Positions 32,295-42,174 of a stretch of 64,000 nt of DNA are shown in pieces. The stretch lies in the NCBI GenBank assembly GCA_902615845.1, contig CACMQS010000001.1, positions 62,001-126,000 on the forward strand. The letters run 5' to 3'. A model generated the notes under the pieces. That model was not told the origin of the DNA, did no database searches, and worked only from the letters and a program-made list of their open reading frames with translations. Both the position numbers and the translations under genes were made by a program. The DNA is from an uncultured Alphaproteobacteria bacterium. GTDB lineage: Bacteria > Pseudomonadota > Alphaproteobacteria > HIMB59 > GCA-002718135. Within the stretch, counting starts at the first letter, position 1; each line of letters starts with the position of its first letter.

Positions 32295-33581
32295 ATGAAA
32301 CTTGATAAGTTTTTTGACAAAAAAACTGTCATTGATTTAAGTTTTTTTAATTTCTCTAATGCTGTAACTGCAGCATATTTTGCCAATCGAAATTTAGAAG
32401 TTTTGCGAGTAAATAAAAACTTTAAAAAATTTTTTCCTATTCTTAAAACTGTTAATAATATTCCTTTTACTAGTATATTAGAGCAGCTTGGAGTTGCAGA
32501 TAAATATATTAAAAATTTTAAACAAAATTTAGAAAAAAATGGTTTTGTTATTATCCCTAAAATAGAAATTAAAATTGGTGATGAAATAAAAGTATATTCT
32601 TTACTTTCTGCTTATACTGAAAACAAAGATTTCCCTTTTTTAAATGGTATACAAGGACAATTTGTTGATCGAACAGATGAATATAATCTTCGAAGGGAGA
32701 AGGAAGAATTACTTGATCAAAAATTAAAAGATAGAGAATTGATTGAGGAAAAAACGAAAAGATTAGAAAATATTGCTAATAGGTTATCAAAATATCTTTC
32801 ACCTCAAGTATATAAGTCTATTTTTGATGAAGAAGAGTCAGGTAAAAAAACAAAAGAAAACTATGTAAGGAAAAATTTAACAATATTTTTCTCTGATATT
32901 GTAAATTTTACTGATTTATCTGATTCATTAGAAGCAGAAAAACTTGCTCTAATCTTAAATAATTATCTAAGTGAAATGAGTTTAATTGCAATAAATTCAA
33001 ATGCTACAATTGATAAATTTATAGGTGATGCAATTCTGTCTTTTCATGGCGCTCCAGAAACACTAGGAGATGAAAACGATGCTATAAATTGCATAAGTAT
33101 GGCATTAGAAATGAAAGAACGAGTTGATGAGCTTCAATCATTTTGGGTTAGACAAGGTGTTAAAGATGGATTGAGAGTGAGATACGGCATTTCTTCTGGA
33201 TTTGCAAATGTTGGAGATTTTGGATCTAGTGTAATGAGTGATTATACGGCTATAGGTTCTTCTGTAAATTTAGCTTCTAGATTGCAATCTATTGCACCAG
33301 AAAATGAAATTATAATCTCTGATACAACCTATAATTTAGTAAAAAATCAAATAAATTGTGAAGAGTATGAAGAAATAACTCCTAAAGGTTTTGTTAGGCC
33401 TGTTAAAACTTACAAAGTAATTAGTTTTAAAAATAAAACTAATATTAAAACAAAAAAATCATATTCAAAAAAAGGAAACCATGTAGATATTCAAATATTT
33501 GATAGTTCTGACATGAAGGCTGCAATGAAAGAATTAAAAAAACTACAAGAAGATTTTAGTAAAGAAATTGACGAAGAGTAG
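32295..33581 (+). CDS. Class III adenylate/guanylate cyclase
   Basis: LTIFFSDIVNFTDLSD, TIDKFIGDAILSFHGAP, RYGISSGFANVGDFGSSVMSDYTAIGSSVNLASRLQ. Confidence 0.92.
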   Translation: MKLDKFFDKKTVIDLSFFNFSNAVTAAYFANRNLEVLRVNKNFKKFFPILKTVNNIPFTSILEQLGVADKYIKNFKQNLEKNGFVIIPKIEIKIGDEIKVYSLLSAYTENKDFPFLNGIQGQFVDRTDEYNLRREKEELLDQKLKDRELIEEKTKRLENIANRLSKYLSPQVYKSIFDEEESGKKTKENYVRKNLTIFFSDIVNFTDLSDSLEAEKLALILNNYLSEMSLIAINSNATIDKFIGDAILSFHGAPETLGDENDAINCISMALEMKERVDELQSFWVRQGVKDGLRVRYGISSGFANVGDFGSSVMSDYTAIGSSVNLASRLQSIAPENEIIISDTTYNLVKNQINCEEYEEITPKGFVRPVKTYKVISFKNKTNIKTKKSYSKKGNHVDIQIFDSSDMKAAMKELKKLQEDFSKEIDEE

Positions 33582-33591
33582 GGGATTTATT

Positions 33592-35262
33592 CTATTTTAA
33601 AAAATTTATTATTGCATTCTTAATATCATTAACAAGATTTTTATTTTCATCTTTAGTTAATTGGCTTTCATTTTTTTTCTTATCAAGTTTTAACTTTCTT
33701 TGTGCTAAAATATTTGCAACATAATCATACACATTAGGGTTTTTAGAAAATATATCTTTTATTATATCCTTGCTTACTTTTATAACTATGCAAGGAGTTT
33801 CAGCTATAACATTAGCAGACCTGGGTTCACCGGTAAGAAGACTTCCTTCACCAACAAAGTCCCCAACACCAAGTTTAGCTAAAAATACTTTATCTTTATT
33901 TTCATTATCTAAGTAAACAGATACTACTCCGTCATTTATAACGTAAAGAGAATCTCCAGAATCATTTTGTTTAATAATGTAATCATCTTTTTCAAAATGG
34001 AGTCTTTCAGCATTTTCAGCAATTTCATCTAAATCTTCAGAATTTAAAGACATAAAAATAGGAATTTTTTGAAGTAGGACTCTATTTTTTACCGACTCAT
34101 TATAAGGATTAAATTCACTAACCTGTCTTTTTTCAAAATCTTCTCGACTTCTGTGTGTGTCAAGAGCATGTAGTCCTGTATCTTCTTCAAGTTTTCCATA
34201 AAGTTTACCCGCTGACATTTGAACGCCTGCATGTCTTAAGGTTTTATGTATTTCCATCATCACGCTATCTTGCATCGAATTTTTTAAAATTCTTTTTGTG
34301 CAATCAAAAGCAACAACAAATTCTAATCCAAACTCATTAGCACCTATAAAACGAACCCACTGTAAATTTAATTGCTCTCTACCATCAACTGGCTTAGCTT
34401 TTTTAAGAGCATTATAGAGTAACTTAGAGATATTTTCTGGGTCATGAGATGGATGAAAATATAATTTATTAAAAATATGAAATCCTTCACTCATTTTTTC
34501 TTTATCTTGTTTGCTCCAATTTGTTAAAATTGAATCTGCAACTATTTCATTTGGAATGATTACTTCAGTATTCTGAAATGTTCTTATTCTTGTACTTCTC
34601 CATGTAATATTTTCTACATAACCTGTTTTATCATCAACAGTAATCCAATCGTTTATCGCAAATGGTCTCTCAATATTTACAAAAATTCCTTTAATTAAAT
34701 CTGATAAGCTTGATTGTAAAGAAAGTGCAATAGCAGCAAAAACTATACCACCTGCAGCAAGTATACTTGTAAGTTCTAAATTAAAAACAAAGGATAAAAC
34801 TAAAAATGCAGGTATCGCAAATAATAAAAACTGAAAAAGAAATGTTATTATCTCAGGTATTGTTGTTCCTAATTTATCATTTAGTGATAATACTTCGTAT
34901 TTATAAAACATCATTATAAATATTGATGGAATAAAATATAAAGTTATCAGTAAGATTTTATCTGTAAGGTTACTTATAGTTTCATTAATAAACAAAAATT
35001 CTTTTTGAATAACTATATCATAGGAAAAATTTACCATTAGATAGGATAAAATGGGAAGTATAATGATAGTAAATAGTACTCGTGTAAATTTCTTTAATTT
35101 GTTTAGCTGTATTACAGAACCAATAATAAATACAGAAATGAGTATATATAATGAATTTAAAGTAACTGCATTATTATAAAATAATAGAATAGATAAAATA
35201 CATAATAAGCTTATTAAAATTATACTAATCTTAGATAGTAGGTAAAAAATGTTAATTTTCAT
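33592..35262 (-). CDS. MscS-family mechanosensitive channel with C-terminal cyclic-nucleotide-binding domain
   Basis: MscS core (ALSLQSSLSDLIKGIFVNIERPFAINDWI), CNBD DFVGEGSLLTGEPRSANVIAETP. Confidence 0.92.
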   Translation of the reverse strand: MKINIFYLLSKISIILISLLCILSILLFYNNAVTLNSLYILISVFIIGSVIQLNKLKKFTRVLFTIIILPILSYLMVNFSYDIVIQKEFLFINETISNLTDKILLITLYFIPSIFIMMFYKYEVLSLNDKLGTTIPEIITFLFQFLLFAIPAFLVLSFVFNLELTSILAAGGIVFAAIALSLQSSLSDLIKGIFVNIERPFAINDWITVDDKTGYVENITWRSTRIRTFQNTEVIIPNEIVADSILTNWSKQDKEKMSEGFHIFNKLYFHPSHDPENISKLLYNALKKAKPVDGREQLNLQWVRFIGANEFGLEFVVAFDCTKRILKNSMQDSVMMEIHKTLRHAGVQMSAGKLYGKLEEDTGLHALDTHRSREDFEKRQVSEFNPYNESVKNRVLLQKIPIFMSLNSEDLDEIAENAERLHFEKDDYIIKQNDSGDSLYVINDGVVSVYLDNENKDKVFLAKLGVGDFVGEGSLLTGEPRSANVIAETPCIVIKVSKDIIKDIFSKNPNVYDYVANILAQRKLKLDKKKNESQLTKDENKNLVNDIKNAIINFLK

Positions 35263-35296
35263 TTTGTAATTTTTGCTATAAAGAATTTATATAAAA

Positions 35297-36034
35297 ATGA
35301 ATTCATTTTCAAAGTATTTATTCGAACACTTGCATTTTGGTCTTGAAGAGAAGGATTTTACTCTTATTGAAAAAATTATATTCTTTCTCATTATATTGAA
35401 CTGTGTTTTTGTTGTTATTGAGTCAGAAAAATTGATTTATGAGCAATATAATCAGCTCTTTGACTCAGCAAAACTTTTTTTTGGTATAGTATTTTTAATT
35501 GAATATATTTGTAGGTTAATTGCCGTAGATCAAATTGATAGATTTAAAGGATTTAAAGGTAAGATAAAGTATATTTTTACTGTACCTGCTTTAATTGATG
35601 CAATTGCACTTATTCCATTATTTTTAATTGGTATCAATGAAGGTTTCTTAGTACGATTGTTAAGAGCTATAAGAATATTTAGCATCCTTCGTTTTGGGCG
35701 CTTTAGTGAGTCAGTAGATTTTATACTTCATGCAATATATGATAGACGTCATGAATTAATATTCTCACTGCTGCTTACTTTAAGTTTAATGTTATTGTCT
35801 GCAACTTTACTTTATGTTGTAGAAGGGGATTTGCAACCTGAAGCTTTTGGATCCATTCCAAGAGCTTTATGGGTTAGTGCTGCTGCTTTATTGTCCACTG
35901 GTTATGGTGATTATACTCCCATTACATTTTTAGGAAGATTTGCTGCAGTATGTACTGCATTATTTGGAATAGGGGCGGTTGCTTTACCAGCAGGTATATT
36001 GGCTAGTGCTTTTACCGAGAGAAAAAGAAAATAG
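35297..36034 (+). CDS. Voltage-gated-type potassium channel
   Basis: 6-TM layout, S4-like RLLRAIRIFSILRFGRF, selectivity filter STGYGDY. Confidence 0.9.
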   Translation: MNSFSKYLFEHLHFGLEEKDFTLIEKIIFFLIILNCVFVVIESEKLIYEQYNQLFDSAKLFFGIVFLIEYICRLIAVDQIDRFKGFKGKIKYIFTVPALIDAIALIPLFLIGINEGFLVRLLRAIRIFSILRFGRFSESVDFILHAIYDRRHELIFSLLLTLSLMLLSATLLYVVEGDLQPEAFGSIPRALWVSAAALLSTGYGDYTPITFLGRFAAVCTALFGIGAVALPAGILASAFTERKRK

Positions 36035-36036
36035 GA

Positions 36037-37863
36037 TTAAGCAGTTTTTTCTACAATTTTTATATTAGGAAACATTTTATTAGAAAATTCTAAAAGATTA
36101 GTATGTTTTGTATCTTCAGGTCTAAAATGCATATTATGTATTGTTTTTTCCCAATTTGTTTCCTTAAAATCATTTTCATATTTTTTATAAATACTATGTT
36201 CTTTAACTTTACTAATGTCATCATTTTTAGAAATAGAATATAAAATTGTTAACCAGGTAGAAGGTCCCATGTATTGTATTTTTTCACCCCAAGAAATACA
36301 TTTTTCAAAATCTTCTTTACAAAAATAACCAATTGTTAATGCATCATAACGAGAACATGATGTTGCTGCACCTTGGGGAATTGGATCAAGTTCTAACGCT
36401 TTATGAAGATGCTTTAAACCTTCATCAACATTATCAAGTTTAACTAAGCAAGTACCATATCTATCTAAAATTCTTGGGTCATTAGGATTAATAGAATGTC
36501 CTTTTTTTGCATGTTCAATTGATTTATTAAAATCTTTATTACCTTGTGCAAGGGCAGATGAAATTCTTAATACTTCAAAATCATTTTCATCGGCTTCAAG
36601 ACTTTTCTTGACGTGTTCACGACCCATATCCAGCATCTTATCTGGATCTTCATAATAACCTTTGCCGTATCCACCACCAATAGTACAAGCTTTTAAAGCA
36701 TGAGCTCTTGCATTTGTTTCATCAACTTCAATTGCTTTATCAAGTGCTTCAATAGCTTTTAAATTATTTTCCTTTCCAGATCGAACATGATGATAAGTTC
36801 CCTTTATTAACCATTCATAAGAATTTAAATTTTCTGATGGTTTTCTTTTAATCCTTTGTAAGCTACTTATTTCAATATTGCCTAGTAATTGTCGAGACAT
36901 TTTCATTACGATTTCATCTTGTAAATCAAAAATATCTTCTATTACTCTATCGTATTTTTCACCCCATAAATTCGCACCATCGCTAGCATCAGTTAAATCA
37001 ACACTAACTCTTATTCTTTTGCCAGCAGAACGAATATTACCGCCAATTAAATAGTCAACTAAATGCTTCTTAGCAAATCCAAGTGCGTCTTCATTACTTT
37101 TTTTAAAATCCATCGATGTTTGATGTGAAAGTATTTCAAATTCTTGCATTCGCGAAAATTCTTGTATTAAATCTCTGAATACACCTTCAACTAAAAATTC
37201 TGAATCTTCATCTTTACTTAAATTTTCAAAAGGAAGAATTGCTAATTTAATTTTCTTAGCTTTATTGATTTTAGTTTGAGCTATTGGCTCTTTAACATTA
37301 TTGTTTGTTGTTTCTTCTTCTTTTAAGAAATCATCTTCATGAATAAGTAAATTAGAGATTTTATAAACTTCAAAATTTTCACTTATATTTTTTAAATTTC
37401 TCGTGCCATCGTTTTCAATTTTAGCATCTAACCTTTTGTTGACTTGATCTTTGACAATAGTAGAAATTAAAATGCCTCCAGGTTCACATTCACTCTCGAG
37501 TCTAGCTGATACATTAACTCCTGAACCCATGATATTATCACCTTCAACTATTACATCATCTACATGTATCCCAACTCGCCATTCTAATTTTAATTCTGTA
37601 ATAGAATGATCATTTCTTTTATAAATTTCATTTTGAAATTCTATCGCTGCCTTCAAGCAATTTACAGGTGAAGCAAACTCACATACAACACTATCACCCT
37701 CAGTTTTAAAAATTCTTCCTCCGAATTCTATGATTTTAGCATCTATTATTTTGCGACATTCATTTAAATTTCGAAGAGTTTTTTCTTCGTTTTCTTCCAT
37801 ATGTTTACTAAAGTTGACACAATCAGTAGCAAGAATAGTGGCTAATTTTCTATCAGAATTCAT
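36037..37863 (-). CDS. Adenylate/guanylate cyclase with TolB-like and TPR region
   Basis: KLATILATDCVNFSKHMEENEEKT, GRIFKTEGDSVVCEF, GVNVSARLE, LPFENLSKDEDSEFLVEG, TPR-like C-terminus. Confidence 0.9.
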   Translation of the reverse strand: MNSDRKLATILATDCVNFSKHMEENEEKTLRNLNECRKIIDAKIIEFGGRIFKTEGDSVVCEFASPVNCLKAAIEFQNEIYKRNDHSITELKLEWRVGIHVDDVIVEGDNIMGSGVNVSARLESECEPGGILISTIVKDQVNKRLDAKIENDGTRNLKNISENFEVYKISNLLIHEDDFLKEEETTNNNVKEPIAQTKINKAKKIKLAILPFENLSKDEDSEFLVEGVFRDLIQEFSRMQEFEILSHQTSMDFKKSNEDALGFAKKHLVDYLIGGNIRSAGKRIRVSVDLTDASDGANLWGEKYDRVIEDIFDLQDEIVMKMSRQLLGNIEISSLQRIKRKPSENLNSYEWLIKGTYHHVRSGKENNLKAIEALDKAIEVDETNARAHALKACTIGGGYGKGYYEDPDKMLDMGREHVKKSLEADENDFEVLRISSALAQGNKDFNKSIEHAKKGHSINPNDPRILDRYGTCLVKLDNVDEGLKHLHKALELDPIPQGAATSCSRYDALTIGYFCKEDFEKCISWGEKIQYMGPSTWLTILYSISKNDDISKVKEHSIYKKYENDFKETNWEKTIHNMHFRPEDTKHTNLLEFSNKMFPNIKIVEKTA

Positions 37864-37964
37864 AAATATTTTTTAACTAATTTTAGATATTATTTCTACT
37901 AAAATGTGTCAACTTGAGTCAGAGAATCTAGATAAAATATTATATTATAAGCTTAGGAGTATTT

Positions 37965-38381
37965 ATGGTTGAAAATTTTAATAGTATTTTTTATTTGATT
38001 TTATATATAATTAACATTGCATTAGCTGGCTATTATTCATTTACATTTTTATTTAATAAAGAAAAAGAATTCGCAAAATATAACACTGATTCAAGTGCTG
38101 CACCTGCAGCGAATTTTGGAATTTTTTGGGTTACTGCTTTTTTCTTTGTTGGGCTTTATATTTTATTTACTGGACCCGAAGGTACTTGGCCTTTCTTTAT
38201 AATTAATGTTATTGTCTTTGCAATGGCAACTGTCTACAACTTTTGTTTTCATTTTAAAATAGCTTTCCTTTTTGGAAGGGATAAGGTTAATTCGACAATA
38301 GAACAGCCAATTGTATCAGCAGTTGTTCTAGTACTAAACTTAATTATAATTTATGGTTTATCTGATAAAATTTATCTATAA
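37965..38381 (+). CDS. Four-TM membrane protein of unknown function
   Basis: Intact ORF with RBS; same MVENF(N/G)S N-terminus as next ORF. Confidence 0.65.
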   Translation: MVENFNSIFYLILYIINIALAGYYSFTFLFNKEKEFAKYNTDSSAAPAANFGIFWVTAFFFVGLYILFTGPEGTWPFFIINVIVFAMATVYNFCFHFKIAFLFGRDKVNSTIEQPIVSAVVLVLNLIIIYGLSDKIYL

Positions 38382-38401
38382 TAATTTTAAAAGGAGTAAT
38401 T

Positions 38402-38812
38402 ATGGTTGAAAATTTTGGAAGTACTTTAAATCTAATTTTATTTTTAATTAATTTATTAGGTATATCTTACTATGGTTTCCTAACTGTATTTTCACCAAAT
38501 ACAATAGTTACAAGATATGATTTAGGAGAAAAGGCTTTGCCAATTGTAAGAATCATAGGAACATTTATTGTGCCAATAGTAATAATTGGAATTTGGATAT
38601 TATTTAGAGAAAACGGACCACAATCTTGCTGGATATTTTTTGTAAACGGATTTTTACTTTCTTTTGCTCAAGTTATTTTAAGTTGGGCCCAAAGATTAAA
38701 ATTTATAGACCCGGATGCAAAAAGTGATGTTGCTGATGAGGTAATAGGACATCTATTTTTATTTATATCAATATATCTTATATATAATATGTCAGATATA
38801 ATTTATATGTAA
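38402..38812 (+). CDS. Four-TM membrane protein, paralogue of preceding ORF
   Basis: RBS AAGGAG; similar start and topology. Confidence 0.65.
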   Translation: MVENFGSTLNLILFLINLLGISYYGFLTVFSPNTIVTRYDLGEKALPIVRIIGTFIVPIVIIGIWILFRENGPQSCWIFFVNGFLLSFAQVILSWAQRLKFIDPDAKSDVADEVIGHLFLFISIYLIYNMSDIIYM

Positions 38813-38815
38813 CAT

Positions 38816-38841
38816 AAAGCTGGGGTTCAATTCCCAGCTTT
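38816..38841 (+). terminator. Intrinsic terminator / bidirectional hairpin
   Basis: AAAGCTGGG-GTTCAATT-CCCAGCTTT perfect 9-bp stem. Confidence 0.7.
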
Positions 38842-38843
38842 TA

Positions 38844-39383
38844 TCAACTTAAAGAAAATTCTTTTACTTTATGAAATGCAAAATGATCCGCAGCATGTTT
38901 TTTTGCATATAAAACTTCTTCTACGATACCTTCTTCATTAATCATTATATCTGTTACTACAGTGTTAAAATATCCTCCAAGAGGAATAGGCATGAATCCT
39001 CTTATTAAGGCCGGAAAGATAGCGAATGTTTTATAAATTCCTGCTAAAAATAACTTAAACCAACTTCGCTCTATTGAATATTTTTGAAAATATTTAAATT
39101 CTTCATCAGCTAAAACTGTAAATGGAATGGGGCCGTGCTTCTTCATATTTGATTTCAAAAGATTAACATTTGAATGAAAAATTCCTACGTGGGTGAAATT
39201 TGGACCAAATTCATTAAATCTTTTATTAAACTCAAGTAGTCTTAAGTTACAAAAAGTGCATCCAGCAACTCTATAAAAAGTTAATAAAACTTTTTTTCCT
39301 TTAGTATCTGATAAATTAAATTGATTACCATCATGTCGAGGTAGGGTAATTTCTTCTAATTTATCTCCTTTTTTTATTTTCAT
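38844..39383 (-). CDS. AhpC/TSA (peroxiredoxin-like) protein
   Basis: LLTFYRVAGCTFCNLRLLEFN; thioredoxin-like. Confidence 0.82.
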   Translation of the reverse strand: MKIKKGDKLEEITLPRHDGNQFNLSDTKGKKVLLTFYRVAGCTFCNLRLLEFNKRFNEFGPNFTHVGIFHSNVNLLKSNMKKHGPIPFTVLADEEFKYFQKYSIERSWFKLFLAGIYKTFAIFPALIRGFMPIPLGGYFNTVVTDIMINEEGIVEEVLYAKKHAADHFAFHKVKEFSLS

Positions 39384-39429
39384 ACATAATCATAATACTA
39401 TAAAAATAATAAGTTAATATTAAATTCTA

Positions 39430-39855
39430 ATGACAATAATAATTATACTAAAGTTCATACATTACCTTGCAATAGTTTTTTCAGGCGGTGTTTTGGTTGG
39501 TGGTGGAGTAATACAGTCTGTTTATGCTAAGGCAAATCAAATTCCTGATTTAAATACAGCAAAGATATTAAAATTACTTGGTTACATAGGTTTGATATCT
39601 CTTATTATCTTATGGATATCAGGAATTATTCTTTCAATTAATTTATATGGAGGCTTTATTATTAATAGTGCATTTACAATCAAATTAATTGCTGCAGGTT
39701 TTCTTTTAGGCCTATCTGCTTATGTAAATTTTCACGTTTTTAATTGCTCTAAAAATAATTTACCACCTAACAAATCTATAATGAAAATAGCTACAATGAG
39801 TGGAAGAGGGCTGTTAGTAATAGTTTTAATTGCAGCAGCAATTGCATTTTATTAA
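39430..39855 (+). CDS. Four-TM membrane protein
   Basis: Intact hydrophobic ORF, 141 aa. Confidence 0.6.
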   Translation: MTIIIILKFIHYLAIVFSGGVLVGGGVIQSVYAKANQIPDLNTAKILKLLGYIGLISLIILWISGIILSINLYGGFIINSAFTIKLIAAGFLLGLSAYVNFHVFNCSKNNLPPNKSIMKIATMSGRGLLVIVLIAAAIAFY

Positions 39856-39865
39856 ATTCAAATAA

Positions 39866-40930
39866 TTAAATTTTCTTTCCAACACTTATTGATTTGATGT
39901 CAGTAATTTTAGTGTATCTATTGATCATCTGTTCTGTCTTGTGCCCACTCATTTTCATAATTTCGTGAGTTAATGCACCATTCATTCTTGCTTGTGTAAT
40001 TGCACCTATTCTTAGACTGTGACCTGATATTTTATCACAATCATTTAGTCCGGCTAGACGGGCTCTTTTTTTTAAAATTAAAACAAAACTTGTATCTGTT
40101 AAACTAATTTTTTTATTATTGTCATTTAATTCATATTTTATAATAGAATTTGCTTTGTTAATTCTGTAAAAGAGGGGGCCAGAGTTTATCATAGATACCT
40201 CTAACCATTTGTTAAGAGCTCTAATTGGACAATATAATTCACTATCATCTCTTTTTTGCAAATATATTATTCTACCTTCACCTTTTTGGTCAGTTTTTGA
40301 AAATGGTATTAAAATTTGAATTCCACCATTATCAAAAGTTAAATGTTCATATCTCATTCCCAGTAATTCTGATCTTCTACAAAAACTAAAATACCCAACT
40401 AATATAAGAGCTTTATCTCTAATATTTTTATAATCATCAGTATCATCTGGAATTGAATTGATAATTTGCTCAATATCTTTTCTTAATAACTCTTTAGCTT
40501 GACCCGATTTATTATTTTTTTCGTTTCTAACTATTGCTCCAATAGTTTCAGAAATATTATTGTTTTTTCTGTCAAATTGAAAACCGTTTATCCTATATTT
40601 ATATGTTATTGATGCTAAAATTCTTTGAATTGTAGATGCTTTATAAGCAGATGACGAGTAGGGGTTATTATTAATTTTTTCTCTACCTGGAATGTTGCTT
40701 GTTCCCTTCAATATTTTCGCTTCTGGATCTTCATGGAGCCAATCTAAGTAATTACAAGTTAATGCATAAGCGCTTTCTAAATCATCAACCTCTAAAGGAC
40801 TACAATTATGCTTATTTTTACAATAATCGATAAATTTAAGCCAATCTCCCTGATATTTATCTTGTGTATTTTTGGCTTTAGATTTTTCTTTTAATTTCTT
40901 TACATTTTCATTTAATAATATCTTTACCAT
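39866..40930 (-). CDS. Tyrosine recombinase / site-specific integrase
   Basis: Catalytic R (CRRSELLGMRYEHL), HSLRIG (HxxR), SGHKTEQMINRYTK (H..Y); MVKILLNENV start preferred over 40945. Confidence 0.93.
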   Translation of the reverse strand: MVKILLNENVKKLKEKSKAKNTQDKYQGDWLKFIDYCKNKHNCSPLEVDDLESAYALTCNYLDWLHEDPEAKILKGTSNIPGREKINNNPYSSSAYKASTIQRILASITYKYRINGFQFDRKNNNISETIGAIVRNEKNNKSGQAKELLRKDIEQIINSIPDDTDDYKNIRDKALILVGYFSFCRRSELLGMRYEHLTFDNGGIQILIPFSKTDQKGEGRIIYLQKRDDSELYCPIRALNKWLEVSMINSGPLFYRINKANSIIKYELNDNNKKISLTDTSFVLILKKRARLAGLNDCDKISGHSLRIGAITQARMNGALTHEIMKMSGHKTEQMINRYTKITDIKSISVGKKI

Positions 40931-40942
40931 AACATAATAATA

Positions 40943-40970
40943 CATTACGATAATTACAGTTATCGTAAAT
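40943..40970. promoter_or_regulatory. dif-like 11-6-11 inverted repeat upstream of the recombinase
   Basis: CATTACGATAA-TTACAG-TTATCGTAAAT; inner 9-bp arms are perfect inverted repeats. Confidence 0.55.
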
Positions 40971-41088
40971 AATAGTCAAGTGAAAAATATAATAATTATA
41001 AATCAATTATTTATATATATTATCTAAATCAATTTCTAATATTATAAACTAGATATAGATTTTCACGTGTAATAAAATACTGTATATA

Positions 41089-41823
41089 GTGTATCAAATG
41101 GAACAATTACCGCAGATTTCAGCTGATTCCCAGATCTTTGTATTAACCGGTGCTGGTATAAGTAAAGAGTCTGGGATTGAAACATTCAGAGACTCTGATG
41201 GACTATGGAATAATCATAGGATTGAGGATGTTGCGAGTCCCGAAGGATTCTATAGAAACCCTACTCTTGTCTATGATTTTTATAATAAACGTCGAAAAGA
41301 ACTAAATTCAGGAATAAAACCAAATAGGGCTCATATTCTACTTCATGAATTAGAAAAAACATATAAAATTCATATAGTTACACAAAATATCGATAATTTG
41401 CATGAGATTGGAGGATCATCATCAATAATTCATATGCACGGCGAGCTAAATAAAGCGAGATGTATGATAAATGATCATCATGTATTTGAATGGCTAGAGG
41501 ACCTAAATGAGACCCATAAATGCCCTAAATGTAACTCTCAATTAAGACCTCATATCTTTTGGTTTGGAGAAATGCCAATGCAAATGGAAGAAATCCATGA
41601 TTTAGCTGAGCAATCTAGTTTGTTTGTCTCTATTGGGACTTCTGGAGAGGTTTACCCTGCCGCTGGTTTCGTTTCAATGTTCAAAGATATGCGAAAACCA
41701 ACTGTAGAACTAAATCTAGAACCATCACGTAATCAAGATCAATTTGATTTTGCTATTCATAAACCTGCAACAATTGCCGTTGAAGAATTTAAAAATTTAC
41801 TTTTAAGTAATAAAAAAAACTAA
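41089..41823 (+). CDS. cobB: Sir2-family NAD-dependent deacylase
   Basis: VLTGAGISKESGIETFRDSDGLW, TQNIDNLHE, HMHGEL, CPKC. Confidence 0.95.
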   Translation: MYQMEQLPQISADSQIFVLTGAGISKESGIETFRDSDGLWNNHRIEDVASPEGFYRNPTLVYDFYNKRRKELNSGIKPNRAHILLHELEKTYKIHIVTQNIDNLHEIGGSSSIIHMHGELNKARCMINDHHVFEWLEDLNETHKCPKCNSQLRPHIFWFGEMPMQMEEIHDLAEQSSLFVSIGTSGEVYPAAGFVSMFKDMRKPTVELNLEPSRNQDQFDFAIHKPATIAVEEFKNLLLSNKKN

Positions 41824-41906
41824 TTTATTCACGTTATTAAATTTTTTATAACAAAAAAATTTTTCTAGAACTTTCTTTATAAAGAATCATTAGCATTAAT
41901 GTTTTC

Positions 41907-41999
41907 ATGACAAGAAAACGTCCTGATTACACTGAAGCACGTAATTATTACATAAAAGGAGAGAGAAATGAGTACCCTACTCTTCAAGATTTAGTATGA
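41907..41999 (+). pseudogene. Short ORF, possible truncated HTH/phage-type protein
   Basis: MTRKRPDYTEARNYYIKGERNEYPTLQDLV* (30 aa, own translation); looks truncated. Confidence 0.3.
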
Positions 42000-42174
42000 A
42001 TTATTAACATCAATGTAAGTAATTACTAATTTTTCATGAATTAAATATTAAATATTAATAGCTATTTGGATTATTAAATATTTTAGGATTTTATTAATGT
42101 ATTTTTTATATTTACTGTCATTCTCCAGTAGAGAAATCAAATATAACAATCATAATCGTCTTAATAATATCCAT

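Noticed and set aside
38816-38841. tRNA T-arm-like GGTTCAATTCC next to the integrase (possible att remnant)
   Set aside because: The stem-loop is a simpler perfect 9-bp terminator; no acceptor/anticodon arms and the T-arm pairing fails beyond three pairs
41060-41095. ATACTGTATATAGTGTAT near the Sir2 start as a LexA-type operator
   Set aside because: Imperfect palindrome that does not match known SOS box spacing; likely ordinary AT-rich promoter sequence
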